NCBI RefSeq assembly: GCF_046115515.1
Contig: NZ_CP175953.1
Source of the DNA: Gracilimonas sp017641085
GTDB lineage: Bacteria; Bacteroidota; Rhodothermia; Balneolales; Balneolaceae
Reading direction: 5' to 3' (one strand)
Length of the DNA: 64,000 nt
This document shows, piece after piece, positions 8,537-16,069 of this stretch. The first letter of the stretch is position 1. Each line of letters starts with the position of its first letter. The notes beneath the pieces were generated by a model, which had not been told where the DNA came from, made no database searches, and was given only the letters and a program-made list of their open reading frames with translations. A program made the translations under genes and the position numbers.

Positions 8537-9493
8537 ATGCGAACAAAATTTCTATTCCTGTTTTTAATTATTTCCACTTTGTTTTCCTGCGGTGTTGTCT
8601 TCAACAACGACAGTATTGATTATCGGGAAGAGATGCGAAGTTTTGTTCAGGAAATTTCTGAGTACGCTAAAAATCAGGATCCCGGCTTTGCCGTTATCCC
8701 CCAGAACGGACATCCCCTCCTTCTAAAAAACGAAAACGTTGCGATTGATTACCTCAACGCTGTGGATGGCCTGGCCCAGGAAAGTCTTTTTTTCGGGTAT
8801 AGTAACGATGATCAGCCTACACCGGCTACCGAGACCAATCAGCTCCTTAGGCTGCTCAACATCGGTAAGGAAGCCGGCAAAACCATCCTGGTTACCGACT
8901 ACTGCTCTACATCATTTAAAGTAAACAATTCCTATAACCAGAATAATGCATTGGGATACCTTTCTTTTGCGGCACCTGAACGTGACCTAACCGAAATCCC
9001 GGATCAACCAAATCCTATTCCCGGTGTTAACGACGAGCAGATATCAAATTTATCTGAAGCTCACAATTTCCTTTATCTGCTGAATAAATCTAAATTTGAA
9101 ACCCGGTCGGATTTTATAACTGCCATTCAGAACACCAATTATGATGTTATTGTGATAGATGCTTTTTATGCCGGCCGGATGTTGACAGTGTCGGAAGTTA
9201 ATCAGCTTCGGCAGAAAAAGAATGGCGGGGAACGAATGGTTATCAGTTATATGAGCATCGGGGAAGCTGAGGACTATCGCTACTACTGGCAGGATGGCTG
9301 GAGTACCGGTAATCCCGAGTGGCTGGTTCAGGAGAACCCGAACTGGGAAGGTAACTTCAAGGTGATGTACTGGCATCCCGAGTGGAAGTCCATCATTTAT
9401 GGAAACGAAGATTCCTACCTTCAAAAAATACTCGATGCCGGCTTTGATGGCGTCTATCTTGATATTATTGACGGGTTTGAGTTTTTTGAATAA
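8537..9493 (+). CDS. TM1410/GH114-type glycosidase-like lipoprotein
   Basis: Predicted exported protein of 318 residues related to the TM1410 / endo-alpha-1,4-polygalactosaminidase (GH114) TIM-barrel family. These proteins were often mislabelled as cysteinyl-tRNA synthetase-related. The N-terminus MRTKFLFLFLIISTLFSCG is a lipoprotein signal with the modified cysteine near residue 18. The family features are FAVIPQNGHPLL, VIVIDAFYAG, MVISYMSIGEAEDYRYYW and the C-terminal FDGVYLDIIDGFEFF, with acidic residues that would be catalytic. The substrate is unknown; a role on exopolysaccharide is an inference from family members. It is divergent from recQ. A second lipoprotein gene follows 61 bases later. 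Confidence 0.82.
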   Translation: MRTKFLFLFLIISTLFSCGVVFNNDSIDYREEMRSFVQEISEYAKNQDPGFAVIPQNGHPLLLKNENVAIDYLNAVDGLAQESLFFGYSNDDQPTPATETNQLLRLLNIGKEAGKTILVTDYCSTSFKVNNSYNQNNALGYLSFAAPERDLTEIPDQPNPIPGVNDEQISNLSEAHNFLYLLNKSKFETRSDFITAIQNTNYDVIVIDAFYAGRMLTVSEVNQLRQKKNGGERMVISYMSIGEAEDYRYYWQDGWSTGNPEWLVQENPNWEGNFKVMYWHPEWKSIIYGNEDSYLQKILDAGFDGVYLDIIDGFEFFE

Positions 9494-9554
9494 ACACTGG
9501 TTTTAAAGAGAATTTTAAAGTAGCCTATATAATCAGGACGAATAACCTACTATT

Positions 9555-10025
9555 ATGAAGAACTTCATTCCAGCAATACTTTTTATGGCATTCATGATTA
9601 TCACCGGATGCTCCCAGGGTGATATCATCGAGTCAAACTACACCATCAAATCCGGTTCTTCATTTGGCATGTGTGTGGGACCTTGTTTTCAGGAGGTTTC
9701 AGTAAACGAATCCCAGGCTGTTTTGAGAATAAGGGAGAACAAGGGTGAAGGCGGACTTTCTGAATTGAAAGTGGAAAATAAGCGCGCCGTCTCTCCTCAG
9801 GAGTGGAGTGAAATTCAATCGCTTGTTAATCATGAGGCCATTACTGCATTACCTAAAGTAATTGGTTGCCCTGATTGTGCCGATGGAGGGGCCGAGTGGA
9901 TAGAAATCCAAAGTCCCGGCCTTGTGAAAAAAGTCACTTTCGATTACGGTCATCCGCCTGCTCAAATCAAAGAGTTGGTTGACAGACTCAGAGAAACCCG
10001 TGAAAGTTTAAGTCCTCAGGAATAA
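9555..10025 (+). CDS. Cysteine-containing lipoprotein of unknown function
   Basis: A 156-residue predicted lipoprotein. The signal MKNFIPAILFMAFMIITGCS places the modified cysteine near residue 19. The mature part has two cysteine pairs, SFGMCVGPCFQE and VIGCPDCADGG, spaced about 65 residues apart. These could form disulphides or bind a metal. The central region looks like beta strands, and VKKVTFDYGHPP resembles DUF6438-type proteins, but I cannot name a family with confidence. It lies between the GH114-like lipoprotein and a DUF1059-type gene. No function can be assigned. Confidence 0.75.
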   Translation: MKNFIPAILFMAFMIITGCSQGDIIESNYTIKSGSSFGMCVGPCFQEVSVNESQAVLRIRENKGEGGLSELKVENKRAVSPQEWSEIQSLVNHEAITALPKVIGCPDCADGGAEWIEIQSPGLVKKVTFDYGHPPAQIKELVDRLRETRESLSPQE

Positions 10026-10044
10026 GGTATAATCCCATTTATTT

Positions 10045-10284
10045 ATGAAAACCATGACCTGCAAACAACTGGGCGGAGCCTGTGATCAGGAATTTACCGC
10101 AGAAACCTTTGAAGAAATTGCTGAGTTAAGTCGGCAGCACGGAACTGAAATGTTTAAGCAAGGTGATGTTGATCATCTTCAGGCTATGCAAGAGATGTCT
10201 GAAATGATGAACGACCCGGAAGCTATGCAGCAGTGGATGGAAAAGAAACGGCAGGAGTTTGAATCACTTCCCGATGAAAACTGA
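10045..10284 (+). CDS. DUF1059-type small protein
   Basis: A 79-residue protein. The first half, MKTMTCKQLGGACDQEFTAE, matches the DUF1059 pattern (TCxxLGGxCD followed by a helical EEIAELSRQH segment). The second half is a methionine-rich, acidic helix (MSEMMNDPEAMQQWMEKKRQ) not usual in the shortest family members. There is no signal peptide. It starts 19 bases after the preceding lipoprotein gene, so co-transcription is likely. The function of the family is unknown. The two conserved cysteines could be a metal or redox site, but that is a guess. Confidence 0.72.
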   Translation: MKTMTCKQLGGACDQEFTAETFEEIAELSRQHGTEMFKQGDVDHLQAMQEMSEMMNDPEAMQQWMEKKRQEFESLPDEN

Positions 10285-10297
10285 TTAATTGCCAAAC

Positions 10298-10328
10298 AAA
10301 AAAAGGCCGGCGTCTCTCGACTCCGGCC
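10298..10328 (-). terminator. Rho-independent terminator of the fasciclin gene
   Basis: On the minus strand the stem GGCCGG (10328-10323) and its partner (10310-10305) enclose a second GTC/GAC pairing and a four-base loop. A run of seven T (10304-10298) follows. It sits 26 bases past the fasciclin-gene stop. On the plus strand there is no T tract, so it mainly serves the minus strand. Confidence 0.75.
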
Positions 10329-10353
10329 CGGATGGTCCTGTCTGGTTTTTAAC

Positions 10354-10905
10354 TTACCAGTCTTTGTCTTTCTTATCTTTCTTTTGCTTCTCAGCAGATG
10401 CCAGGGCTTCCTTAATGCTTGGCGGTAAAATTACCTGATCAATTACATGAACAACACCGTTGCTGGCATTCACATCAGCCATAATTACTGTAGCTCCGTC
10501 AACCATGGCTTTGCCGTTCATAAGGGTAATTTTAGCTTCACTTCCCTGAACCGTACCGGCCATCATACCATCTTCCAGGTCGCCAGACATTACTTCTGCA
10601 GGTACTACATGATAGGTAAGTACGGCCGTCAACTTATCTTTGTTTTCCGGCTTCAATAGCATATCAAGTACGCCTTCCGGCAGGGCTTCGAATGCTGCAT
10701 TTGTCGGAGCAAAAACGGTGAATGGTCCGTCACTCTTAAGCGTCTCTACCAACCCGGCAGCTTGTACAGCTGTAACAAGGGTTGAAAGTTCATCGGTGGC
10801 AACAGCAAGATCAACGATGTCACTGTCCTGTGCCTTTATATTAGTTGAAAGGAGCATTGCAAAAATTAGTGCAAAAACTCCGGATACTCTCTTCATGAAT
10901 TTCAT
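10354..10905 (-). CDS. Secreted fasciclin-domain protein
   Basis: A 183-residue exported protein with one fasciclin (FAS1, beta-Ig-H3) domain, associated with adhesion or surface interactions. The signal peptide is MKFMKRVSGVFALIFAMLLS followed by TNIKAQ. The FAS1 blocks are DIVDLAVATDELSTLVTAVQ, the H1 motif GPFTVFAPTNAAFEALP, LTYHVVPAEVMS and the H2-like NGVVHVIDQVILPP. A lysine-rich tail (KKDKKDKDW) ends the protein. It appears monocistronic, with its own terminator downstream. Bacteroidota carry several such proteins of unknown partner. Confidence 0.92.
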   Translation of the reverse strand: MKFMKRVSGVFALIFAMLLSTNIKAQDSDIVDLAVATDELSTLVTAVQAAGLVETLKSDGPFTVFAPTNAAFEALPEGVLDMLLKPENKDKLTAVLTYHVVPAEVMSGDLEDGMMAGTVQGSEAKITLMNGKAMVDGATVIMADVNASNGVVHVIDQVILPPSIKEALASAEKQKKDKKDKDW

Positions 10906-10996
10906 AGAATTTTGGGTTTATTATGATTGAATAGTCAGCTTCATAAACCTATACCCGGAACTTTCATTCCAAATTGAAAGAAAGAAATTTTCTCTT

Positions 10997-11473
10997 TTAC
11001 AACCTTTTAACCATCAAGGCTACCTTCTTTTTTCCACCTTCCGTTTCCTGATCGGCTACATTATTGAACCCCAACGCTTTATGAAATCCCAACGAGTTTG
11101 GGTTCGGCGGTTCAAGATTCACTTCACAGGTTATATACTTTTGCTCAGAGTTTTCGGCAAGATATCGATATAGAGCTGTGCCTAACTTTCTGCCTCTGAA
11201 CTTCTCCGAAATAACAATCCGATCCACATAATCGAAATCATCATAATTCTTACAGAAAAACTTGTAGTTCAGGCTTTCATAGTCCAGCCCTTTTTGAAGC
11301 ACAATCATGAATCCCATCGGCTCGTCCTCTTCTTCTATTATCAGAAAGGGACTTGCCTCTTGCAGGTAATACTCCATGTCTGAAATCTCTTCACTTGTTA
11401 CATGAGGGACTGCGTTATTGTTCATAGTGAGAACTGCCGGAAGATCTTCTTTTTTAGCATGTCTGATATTCAT
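10997..11473 (-). CDS. GNAT-family N-acetyltransferase
   Basis: A 158-residue GNAT acetyltransferase. It begins MNIRHAKKEDLPAVLTMNNN, and the acetyl-CoA-binding loop is in IVISEKFRGRKLGTALYRYL (R/Q-x-x-G-x-G/A as RGRKLG) near residue 95. A GFHKALGFNNV segment typical of the C-terminal strand-helix follows. The acceptor substrate is not deducible. The frame continues two codons further to TTG codons, but the ATG at 11473 is the better start. It is divergent from the class V aminotransferase gene with about 78 bases between them. Confidence 0.85.
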   Translation of the reverse strand: MNIRHAKKEDLPAVLTMNNNAVPHVTSEEISDMEYYLQEASPFLIIEEEDEPMGFMIVLQKGLDYESLNYKFFCKNYDDFDYVDRIVISEKFRGRKLGTALYRYLAENSEQKYITCEVNLEPPNPNSLGFHKALGFNNVADQETEGGKKKVALMVKRL

Positions 11474-11551
11474 CAACAAAAAAATTTGGTAATTGACAGC
11501 TGAAATTTCGACGTTCTCTAACCTAAATCAAACTAATTGTAATAGCCACCT

Positions 11552-12697
11552 ATGGACTGTAAAAAATCTCACTTCCAACTCGATGAAGCCGTTACTTACC
11601 TTAATTGTGCGTACATGTCGCCACAGCTAAAAGTTGTTGAAGAAGCCGGAATTTGGGGAGTACAGCGTAAACGTAACCCCTTTAAGATTTCACCTGAAGA
11701 GTTTTTCGGAGAAACGGATCAGCTTAGAGAACAATATGCCAAGCTTATTAATGCAAAGGATTCAAAGCGCATCGTGGTTATACCTTCTGTTTCTTACGGG
11801 ATGGCCAATGTTGCCCGGAATGTTCCCATAAACAAAGGAGACAACATCATTGTAGTTGGTGAGCAATTTCCGAGCAATGTATATCCGTGGCGGTCGGTGG
11901 TTCAGGAAAAAGGCGGTGAAATCATCACCATCACTCCTCCTAAAGAACAGGAGAACCGGGGTAAAGTTTGGAATGAAAAAGTTTTAAATGCCATCAACGA
12001 CCGGACCAAACTGGTGGCTATGGGAAATATTCATTGGGCCGATGGCACCTTGTTTGATTTGAAAGCGATCCGGGATAGAACCCGTGAAGTGGGTGCCTGG
12101 CTGGCCATCGACGGAACACAATCGGTAGGTGCACTGCCTTTCGATGTCTCCGAAATTCAACCTGACGCCCTGGTCTGTGCCGGGTATAAATGGCTGATGG
12201 GGCCCTATTCTATCGGGCTTGCCTATTATGGCCCTGCACTGGATGAAGGAAAACCGGTTGAAGAAAACTGGATCAATCGGTATGAGAGCGAAAACTTTGC
12301 AAACCTGGTTAATTACAACGATCAATATCAGCCCGGTGCCTTGCGCTACGAAGTGGGCGAACACAGTAACTTCATACTGGTGCCGATGATGCTTAAAGCC
12401 GTTCAGCAACTGAATGAATGGGGCGTGGAGAACATCCAACAGTATTGTCGGGATTTGATTGCCGGGCCTGTTGAAAAACTAAAATCTGCGGGCTTTAAAA
12501 TTGAAGATCCTGAGTACAGAGCGTCTCACTTGTTTGGAATTCGTTTAGGGGAAGGACATGATATTGGTCAGATTAAATCTGCCTTCGAGGAGCAAAATAT
12601 CCTGGTTTCCTTCCGGGGCGATTCCATCCGGGTTTCACCTAATGTGTACAATACACCCGAGGAATTTGATAGGATTGTAAATGCATTGATATCCTGA
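11552..12697 (+). CDS. PLP-dependent class V aminotransferase-fold enzyme
   Basis: A 381-residue pyridoxal-phosphate enzyme of the class V fold (isopenicillin-N epimerase / cysteine desulfurase-like group). The N-terminus has YLNCAYMSPQLKVVEEAG. The aspartate and histidine-region motif AIDGTQSVGALPFDVSE is near residue 187, and the Schiff-base lysine is in CAGYKWLMGPYSIGL near 220. It lacks the catalytic cysteine loop expected for a confident NifS/SufS call, so the reaction (epimerase, lyase or aminotransferase) cannot be fixed. It appears monocistronic. A bidirectional hairpin separates it from sdhB. Confidence 0.86.
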   Translation: MDCKKSHFQLDEAVTYLNCAYMSPQLKVVEEAGIWGVQRKRNPFKISPEEFFGETDQLREQYAKLINAKDSKRIVVIPSVSYGMANVARNVPINKGDNIIVVGEQFPSNVYPWRSVVQEKGGEIITITPPKEQENRGKVWNEKVLNAINDRTKLVAMGNIHWADGTLFDLKAIRDRTREVGAWLAIDGTQSVGALPFDVSEIQPDALVCAGYKWLMGPYSIGLAYYGPALDEGKPVEENWINRYESENFANLVNYNDQYQPGALRYEVGEHSNFILVPMMLKAVQQLNEWGVENIQQYCRDLIAGPVEKLKSAGFKIEDPEYRASHLFGIRLGEGHDIGQIKSAFEEQNILVSFRGDSIRVSPNVYNTPEEFDRIVNALIS

Positions 12698-12700
12698 CAT

Positions 12701-12728
12701 AAAAAAAGCCGGCGTTTTTAGCCGGCTT
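12701..12728 (-). terminator. Terminator between the aminotransferase gene and the sdh operon
   Basis: A perfect 8-bp stem AAGCCGGC/GCCGGCTT (12706-12713 with 12721-12728) has a 7-base loop. Read on the minus strand it is followed by seven T (12707-12701) and ends the sdhCAB transcript. On the plus strand the tract after the stem is only TTCAATATT, so termination of the convergent gene would be weaker. Confidence 0.8.
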
Positions 12729-12762
12729 CAATATTATATAATCGGTTTTGGAAAGAGACTTA

Positions 12763-13521
12763 TCAATCTCCGCTCATCACCGCTTTCATGTAATCGCGAC
12801 GCATTTCGGCGATTGCTGAAATGGAGATGCCTACCGGACAAACAGCTTCACATTCTGCGAAGTTCGAGCAGTCGCCAAAGCCTTCTTCTTTCATTTGATC
12901 AACCATAGCAACTACGCGATCTTTACGCTCGACTTCGCCCTGTGGCAGTTTGTTGAGGTGAGCTATTTTGGCTCCGGTAAACAACGATGCGGAAGCATTT
13001 GGACAAGCCGCTACACAAGCTCCGCAACCAATACAGGTAGCGTAGTCAAAGGCGGCATCCGCTTTTTCCTTTTCAACCGGAATGGCATTCGCCTCTGCGG
13101 CAGAACCTGTTTTCACCGATACATATCCGCCGGCTTCAATGATCCGGTCAAAAGCACTTCGATCTACTACTAAATCCTTAATAACAGGGAAGGAAGCAGC
13201 TCTTGGGGGCTCGATGGTGATATGATCACCGTCGCTGTAATTACGCATGTGCAACTGACAAGCAGCCACGCGTTGTTTCGGGCCGTGTGCACGTCCGTCG
13301 ATTACCAGATTACAGGACCCGCAAATCCCTTCGCGGCAGTCGTAGTCAAATTCAACCGGCTCTTTGCCTTCCAGCATCAGCTCTTCGTTGAGCACGTCAA
13401 GCATTTCCAGAAAAGACATATGCTCATTGACATTGTCGAGCGTGTACTCTTCAAAATGTCCCTGTGCATTCGGGCCGTTCTGCTTCCAGTATTTAAGATG
13501 AATGGTCATTTCTTTACTCAT
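12763..13521 (-). CDS. sdhB: Succinate dehydrogenase iron-sulfur subunit
   Basis: Electron-transfer subunit of the succinate:menaquinone oxidoreductase (fumarate reductase-type), 252 residues, on the cytoplasmic face of the membrane. The plant-type [2Fe-2S] ligands are in DCREGICGSCNLVIDG plus the cysteine of VAACQ near residues 62-86. The dicluster part has CIGCGACVAACPN and CSNFAECEAVCPVGI, which bind the [4Fe-4S] and [3Fe-4S] clusters. Last gene of the sdhC-A-B operon. A 129-base spacer containing an inverted-repeat element separates it from sdhA, whereas such genes are normally tightly packed. Confidence 0.95.
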   Translation of the reverse strand: MSKEMTIHLKYWKQNGPNAQGHFEEYTLDNVNEHMSFLEMLDVLNEELMLEGKEPVEFDYDCREGICGSCNLVIDGRAHGPKQRVAACQLHMRNYSDGDHITIEPPRAASFPVIKDLVVDRSAFDRIIEAGGYVSVKTGSAAEANAIPVEKEKADAAFDYATCIGCGACVAACPNASASLFTGAKIAHLNKLPQGEVERKDRVVAMVDQMKEEGFGDCSNFAECEAVCPVGISISAIAEMRRDYMKAVMSGD

Positions 13522-13534
13522 AGTGCAATAATTT

Positions 13535-13650
13535 TTGCCACAAAAGCTCTAAAACACGAAGGGTATAATCTGTAAGAAATCATACCTTGAATCATGTTAT
13601 TGCTCTTCCGGTTTAACATTAAATTTTGTGTTTTCGTGATTTAGTGGCTC
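13535..13650. repeat. Empty octad-armed inverted-repeat element between sdhA and sdhB
   Basis: The left arm at 13537-13560 is built of 8-nt units starting GCCACAAA, AGCTCTAA. The right arm at 13624-13648 is the inverted counterpart and starts on the minus strand as GCCACTAA, ATCACGAA. The 63-base middle holds no gene. The right arm ends two bases from the sdhA stop codon. The arms are the same family as those bounding the GxxExxY gene at 15586-16067 and those at 37781-37849. Confidence 0.7.
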
Positions 13651-15572
13651 TATTTATAACTGCGTTGTTTTAGCTCAACGAATTCAAATTCAAGATTCTC
13701 TTTATGAAGGGTTTCTTCCAGTTTGCCATTCAGGCCTTTGTATTCCCAGGCAGCCACGTATGAAAAATCCTCATCATTACGCAAGGCTTCCCCTTCTTCG
13801 GTTTGATACTCTTCACGGAGGTGACATCCGGCTGATTCTTCACGCTGTAACGCATCTTCAGCCATCAACTCTGCCAATTCAAAGAAATCGGCTACACGAC
13901 CGGCGAATTCCAGGTATTTGTTATAATTGTTTTTCTCTCCGGGTACTTTCACATTCTTCCAGAATTCTTCCCGGAGTTCTCGAATCTCCTCAATGGCAGA
14001 TTTCAAGCCTTCGGCATTTCGGGCAATTCCAATTTTATCCCAAACGATCTTACCTAATGATCTGTGGAAGTCAATAATTGTACGGTCACCATCAATATTC
14101 AGGAGCTTGTCAATTTGAGACTGAGCTGCATTTTCGGCTTCCTCAAAAGCTTCGTGATCGGTTCCATATCGTTTGCCCGGCTCTTGTTTGGCCAGGTAAT
14201 CACCAATGGTATAAGGCAGAACGAAATATCCGTCCGAAAGTCCCTGCATCAATGCGCTTGCACCGAGTCGGTTTGCGCCGTGGTCGGAGAAGTTTGCTTC
14301 ACCGGCAGCGTAAAGTCCCGGAATGGTTGTCTGCAGGTTGTAATCAACCCAAAGGCCGCCCATGGTGTAGTGAACAGCCGGATAGATTCTCATCGGCCGT
14401 TCGTATGGGTTTTCACCGGCGATGTTTTCGTACATCTCAAAAAGGTTACCATACTTGGCTTCAATGGTGTCACGACCGTCACGCTTGATGGCATCACGGA
14501 AATCGAGATACACGGCCAGGCCGGTTTCACCAACACCCAATCCATCATCACAAACCATCTTGGCATTACGGGAAGCCACATCCCGAGGCACAAGGTTACC
14601 AAAACTTGGGTAACGCTCTTCGAGATAGTAATATCGTTCGTCTTCAGGAATATCGTTCGGATGGCGATCATCCCCTTTCTTCTTCGGCACCCACACCCGG
14701 CCATCATTTCTCAAACTTTCACTCATCAGTGTCAGTTTTGACTGATAGTCGCCGGAAACCGGAATACAGGTTGGGTGAACCTGAACGTAACATGGGTTTG
14801 CAAAAGCAGCTCCTCGTTTGTGAGCTCTCCATGCGGCTGTTACGTTCGAATTTTTTGCATTCGTGGAAAGGTAAAATACGTTTCCGTAACCGCCGGTTGC
14901 AAGTACAACTGCATCGGCTTCATATCTGTTTAGTTCACCGGAAACCAGATCACGGGTAATGATTCCGCGGGCTTGTCCGTCAATCACAACCACATCCAGC
15001 ATTTCGTGGCGTGGGTGGTATTTGATATTTCCATTGTGTACCTGACGCATCATCGCCTGATAAGCGCCAAGCAACAGCTGCTGTCCGGTTTGTCCACGTG
15101 CGTAAAATGTTCGCGACACCTGTGCTCCACCGAAAGAACGGTTAGCCAGGTTACCCCCATACTCTCGGGCAAATGGAACACCCTGAGCGACGGCCTGATC
15201 AATAATCTCGTTGGATACCTGGGCAAGGCGATACACATTAGATTCGCGAGAACGATAGTCGCCTCCTTTAATGGTATCATAAAAAAGCCGCCAAATACTG
15301 TCACCGTCGTTCGGGTAGTTCTTGGCAGCATTAATTCCACCCTGGGCAGCAATACTATGGGCACGCCGGGCTGAATCCTGAATACAGAAGCTTCTTACAT
15401 TGTAGCCCAGCTCAGCAAAACTGGCTGCTGCAGCGCCACCAGCTAATCCGGTTCCTACAACAATAATTTCAAATTTCCGCTTGTTGTTGGGCGCCACCAA
15501 TTTGATGTCCTTGATGTGCTTATCCCATTTTTCTTCTAACGGTCCGCCGGGTACTTTTGAATCTAATTTCAT
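13650..15572 (-). CDS. sdhA: Succinate dehydrogenase flavoprotein subunit
   Basis: FAD-binding catalytic subunit of 640 residues that oxidises succinate or reduces fumarate. The dinucleotide-binding motif VGTGLAGGAAAASFAELG is near residue 39. The FAD-anchoring histidine region is RRAHSIAAQGGINAAKNY. Active-site segments include CYVQVHPTCIPVSG, LVPRDVASRN, YTMGGLWVDYN and the C-terminal SDHGANRLGASALMQG. The length and the QGGINAAKNY variant fit the type B complexes of Bacteroidota and epsilonproteobacteria. In the operon it lies between sdhC and sdhB, but it is separated from both by inverted-repeat elements; the upstream one contains a GxxExxY gene. Confidence 0.96.
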   Translation of the reverse strand: MKLDSKVPGGPLEEKWDKHIKDIKLVAPNNKRKFEIIVVGTGLAGGAAAASFAELGYNVRSFCIQDSARRAHSIAAQGGINAAKNYPNDGDSIWRLFYDTIKGGDYRSRESNVYRLAQVSNEIIDQAVAQGVPFAREYGGNLANRSFGGAQVSRTFYARGQTGQQLLLGAYQAMMRQVHNGNIKYHPRHEMLDVVVIDGQARGIITRDLVSGELNRYEADAVVLATGGYGNVFYLSTNAKNSNVTAAWRAHKRGAAFANPCYVQVHPTCIPVSGDYQSKLTLMSESLRNDGRVWVPKKKGDDRHPNDIPEDERYYYLEERYPSFGNLVPRDVASRNAKMVCDDGLGVGETGLAVYLDFRDAIKRDGRDTIEAKYGNLFEMYENIAGENPYERPMRIYPAVHYTMGGLWVDYNLQTTIPGLYAAGEANFSDHGANRLGASALMQGLSDGYFVLPYTIGDYLAKQEPGKRYGTDHEAFEEAENAAQSQIDKLLNIDGDRTIIDFHRSLGKIVWDKIGIARNAEGLKSAIEEIRELREEFWKNVKVPGEKNNYNKYLEFAGRVADFFELAELMAEDALQREESAGCHLREEYQTEEGEALRNDEDFSYVAAWEYKGLNGKLEETLHKENLEFEFVELKQRSYK

Positions 15573-15583
15573 AATCGATTATT

Positions 15584-16069
15584 TCGCCACGAAAGCTCTA
15601 AAACTCGAATGTTGTATGTTTTAAAAGTCACACAACAAAACGGTTTATACCTCTTCCGATATTTTTAACATTAAAATTTATCAAATAGCCTAATCTCTTT
15701 TTTGTCAATTTCAGATGGCTTATAATTTGTGCTTCCCAAACCGGATTTACTTTATCAACAGCCTTTAATTCACAAATTATTTCATCCTCTACTAAAACAC
15801 CTAATCTGAGTCCTTCATCAAATTTTATATTATCATATGTAATAGATACAGGAACTTGCCTTTCGGCTTTCAATCCTTTCTTCCCAAGCTCGTGTACTAA
15901 ACAAGCTTCGTATATTTTTTCCAGTAAACCAGGCCCTAAATTTTTGTGCACTTTGTAAGCAGCATCTACCACTTCTCTTCCAACTTCTTCAAGTCGGTCA
16001 GGAATCGGGGTAATTCTATCTGCTTGTAAACTATACATTAAAATTTTGTGATTTAGTGTTTTGTGGCCC
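15584..16069. mobile_element. Inverted-repeat cassette carrying a GxxExxY gene, inside the sdh operon
   Basis: The left arm at 15586-15609 reads in 8-nt units (GCCACGAA, AGCTCTAA and a third). The right arm at 16044-16067, read on the minus strand, starts GCCACAAA, ACACTAAA. The arms enclose one gene (15628-16038) that points the same way as the operon. The right arm ends two bases from the sdhC stop (16070-16072) and the left arm begins 13 bases before the sdhA start. The same arm family occurs empty at 13537-13648 and 37781-37849. Mobility is inferred from this with-gene/without-gene pattern. Confidence 0.62.
15628..16038 (-). CDS. GxxExxY protein (PD-(D/E)XK nuclease-like, probably impaired active site)
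   Basis: A 136-residue member of the GxxExxY family (PDDEXK_3). The name motif is GLLEKIYEACL near residue 37, preceded by VVDAAYKVHKNLGP. The nuclease-fold core follows: LRLGVLVEDEIICELKAVD, with the E-x-K dyad in CELKA near residue 90. Family members usually have an aspartate where this protein has glycine (RLGVLV in place of RLDxLV), so the metal-binding site looks incomplete. The C-terminus AQIISHLKLTKKRLGYLINF is typical. The role of the family is unknown. It is flanked by inverted octad repeats between sdhC and sdhA, so it would be co-transcribed with the operon. Confidence 0.9.
   Translation of the reverse strand: MYSLQADRITPIPDRLEEVGREVVDAAYKVHKNLGPGLLEKIYEACLVHELGKKGLKAERQVPVSITYDNIKFDEGLRLGVLVEDEIICELKAVDKVNPVWEAQIISHLKLTKKRLGYLINFNVKNIGRGINRFVV

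Noticed and set aside
14064..14741. 225-codon open frame opposite sdhA
   Set aside because: It is antisense to a strongly conserved gene; its translation has no family pattern, and such frames are expected from the codon use of sdhA.
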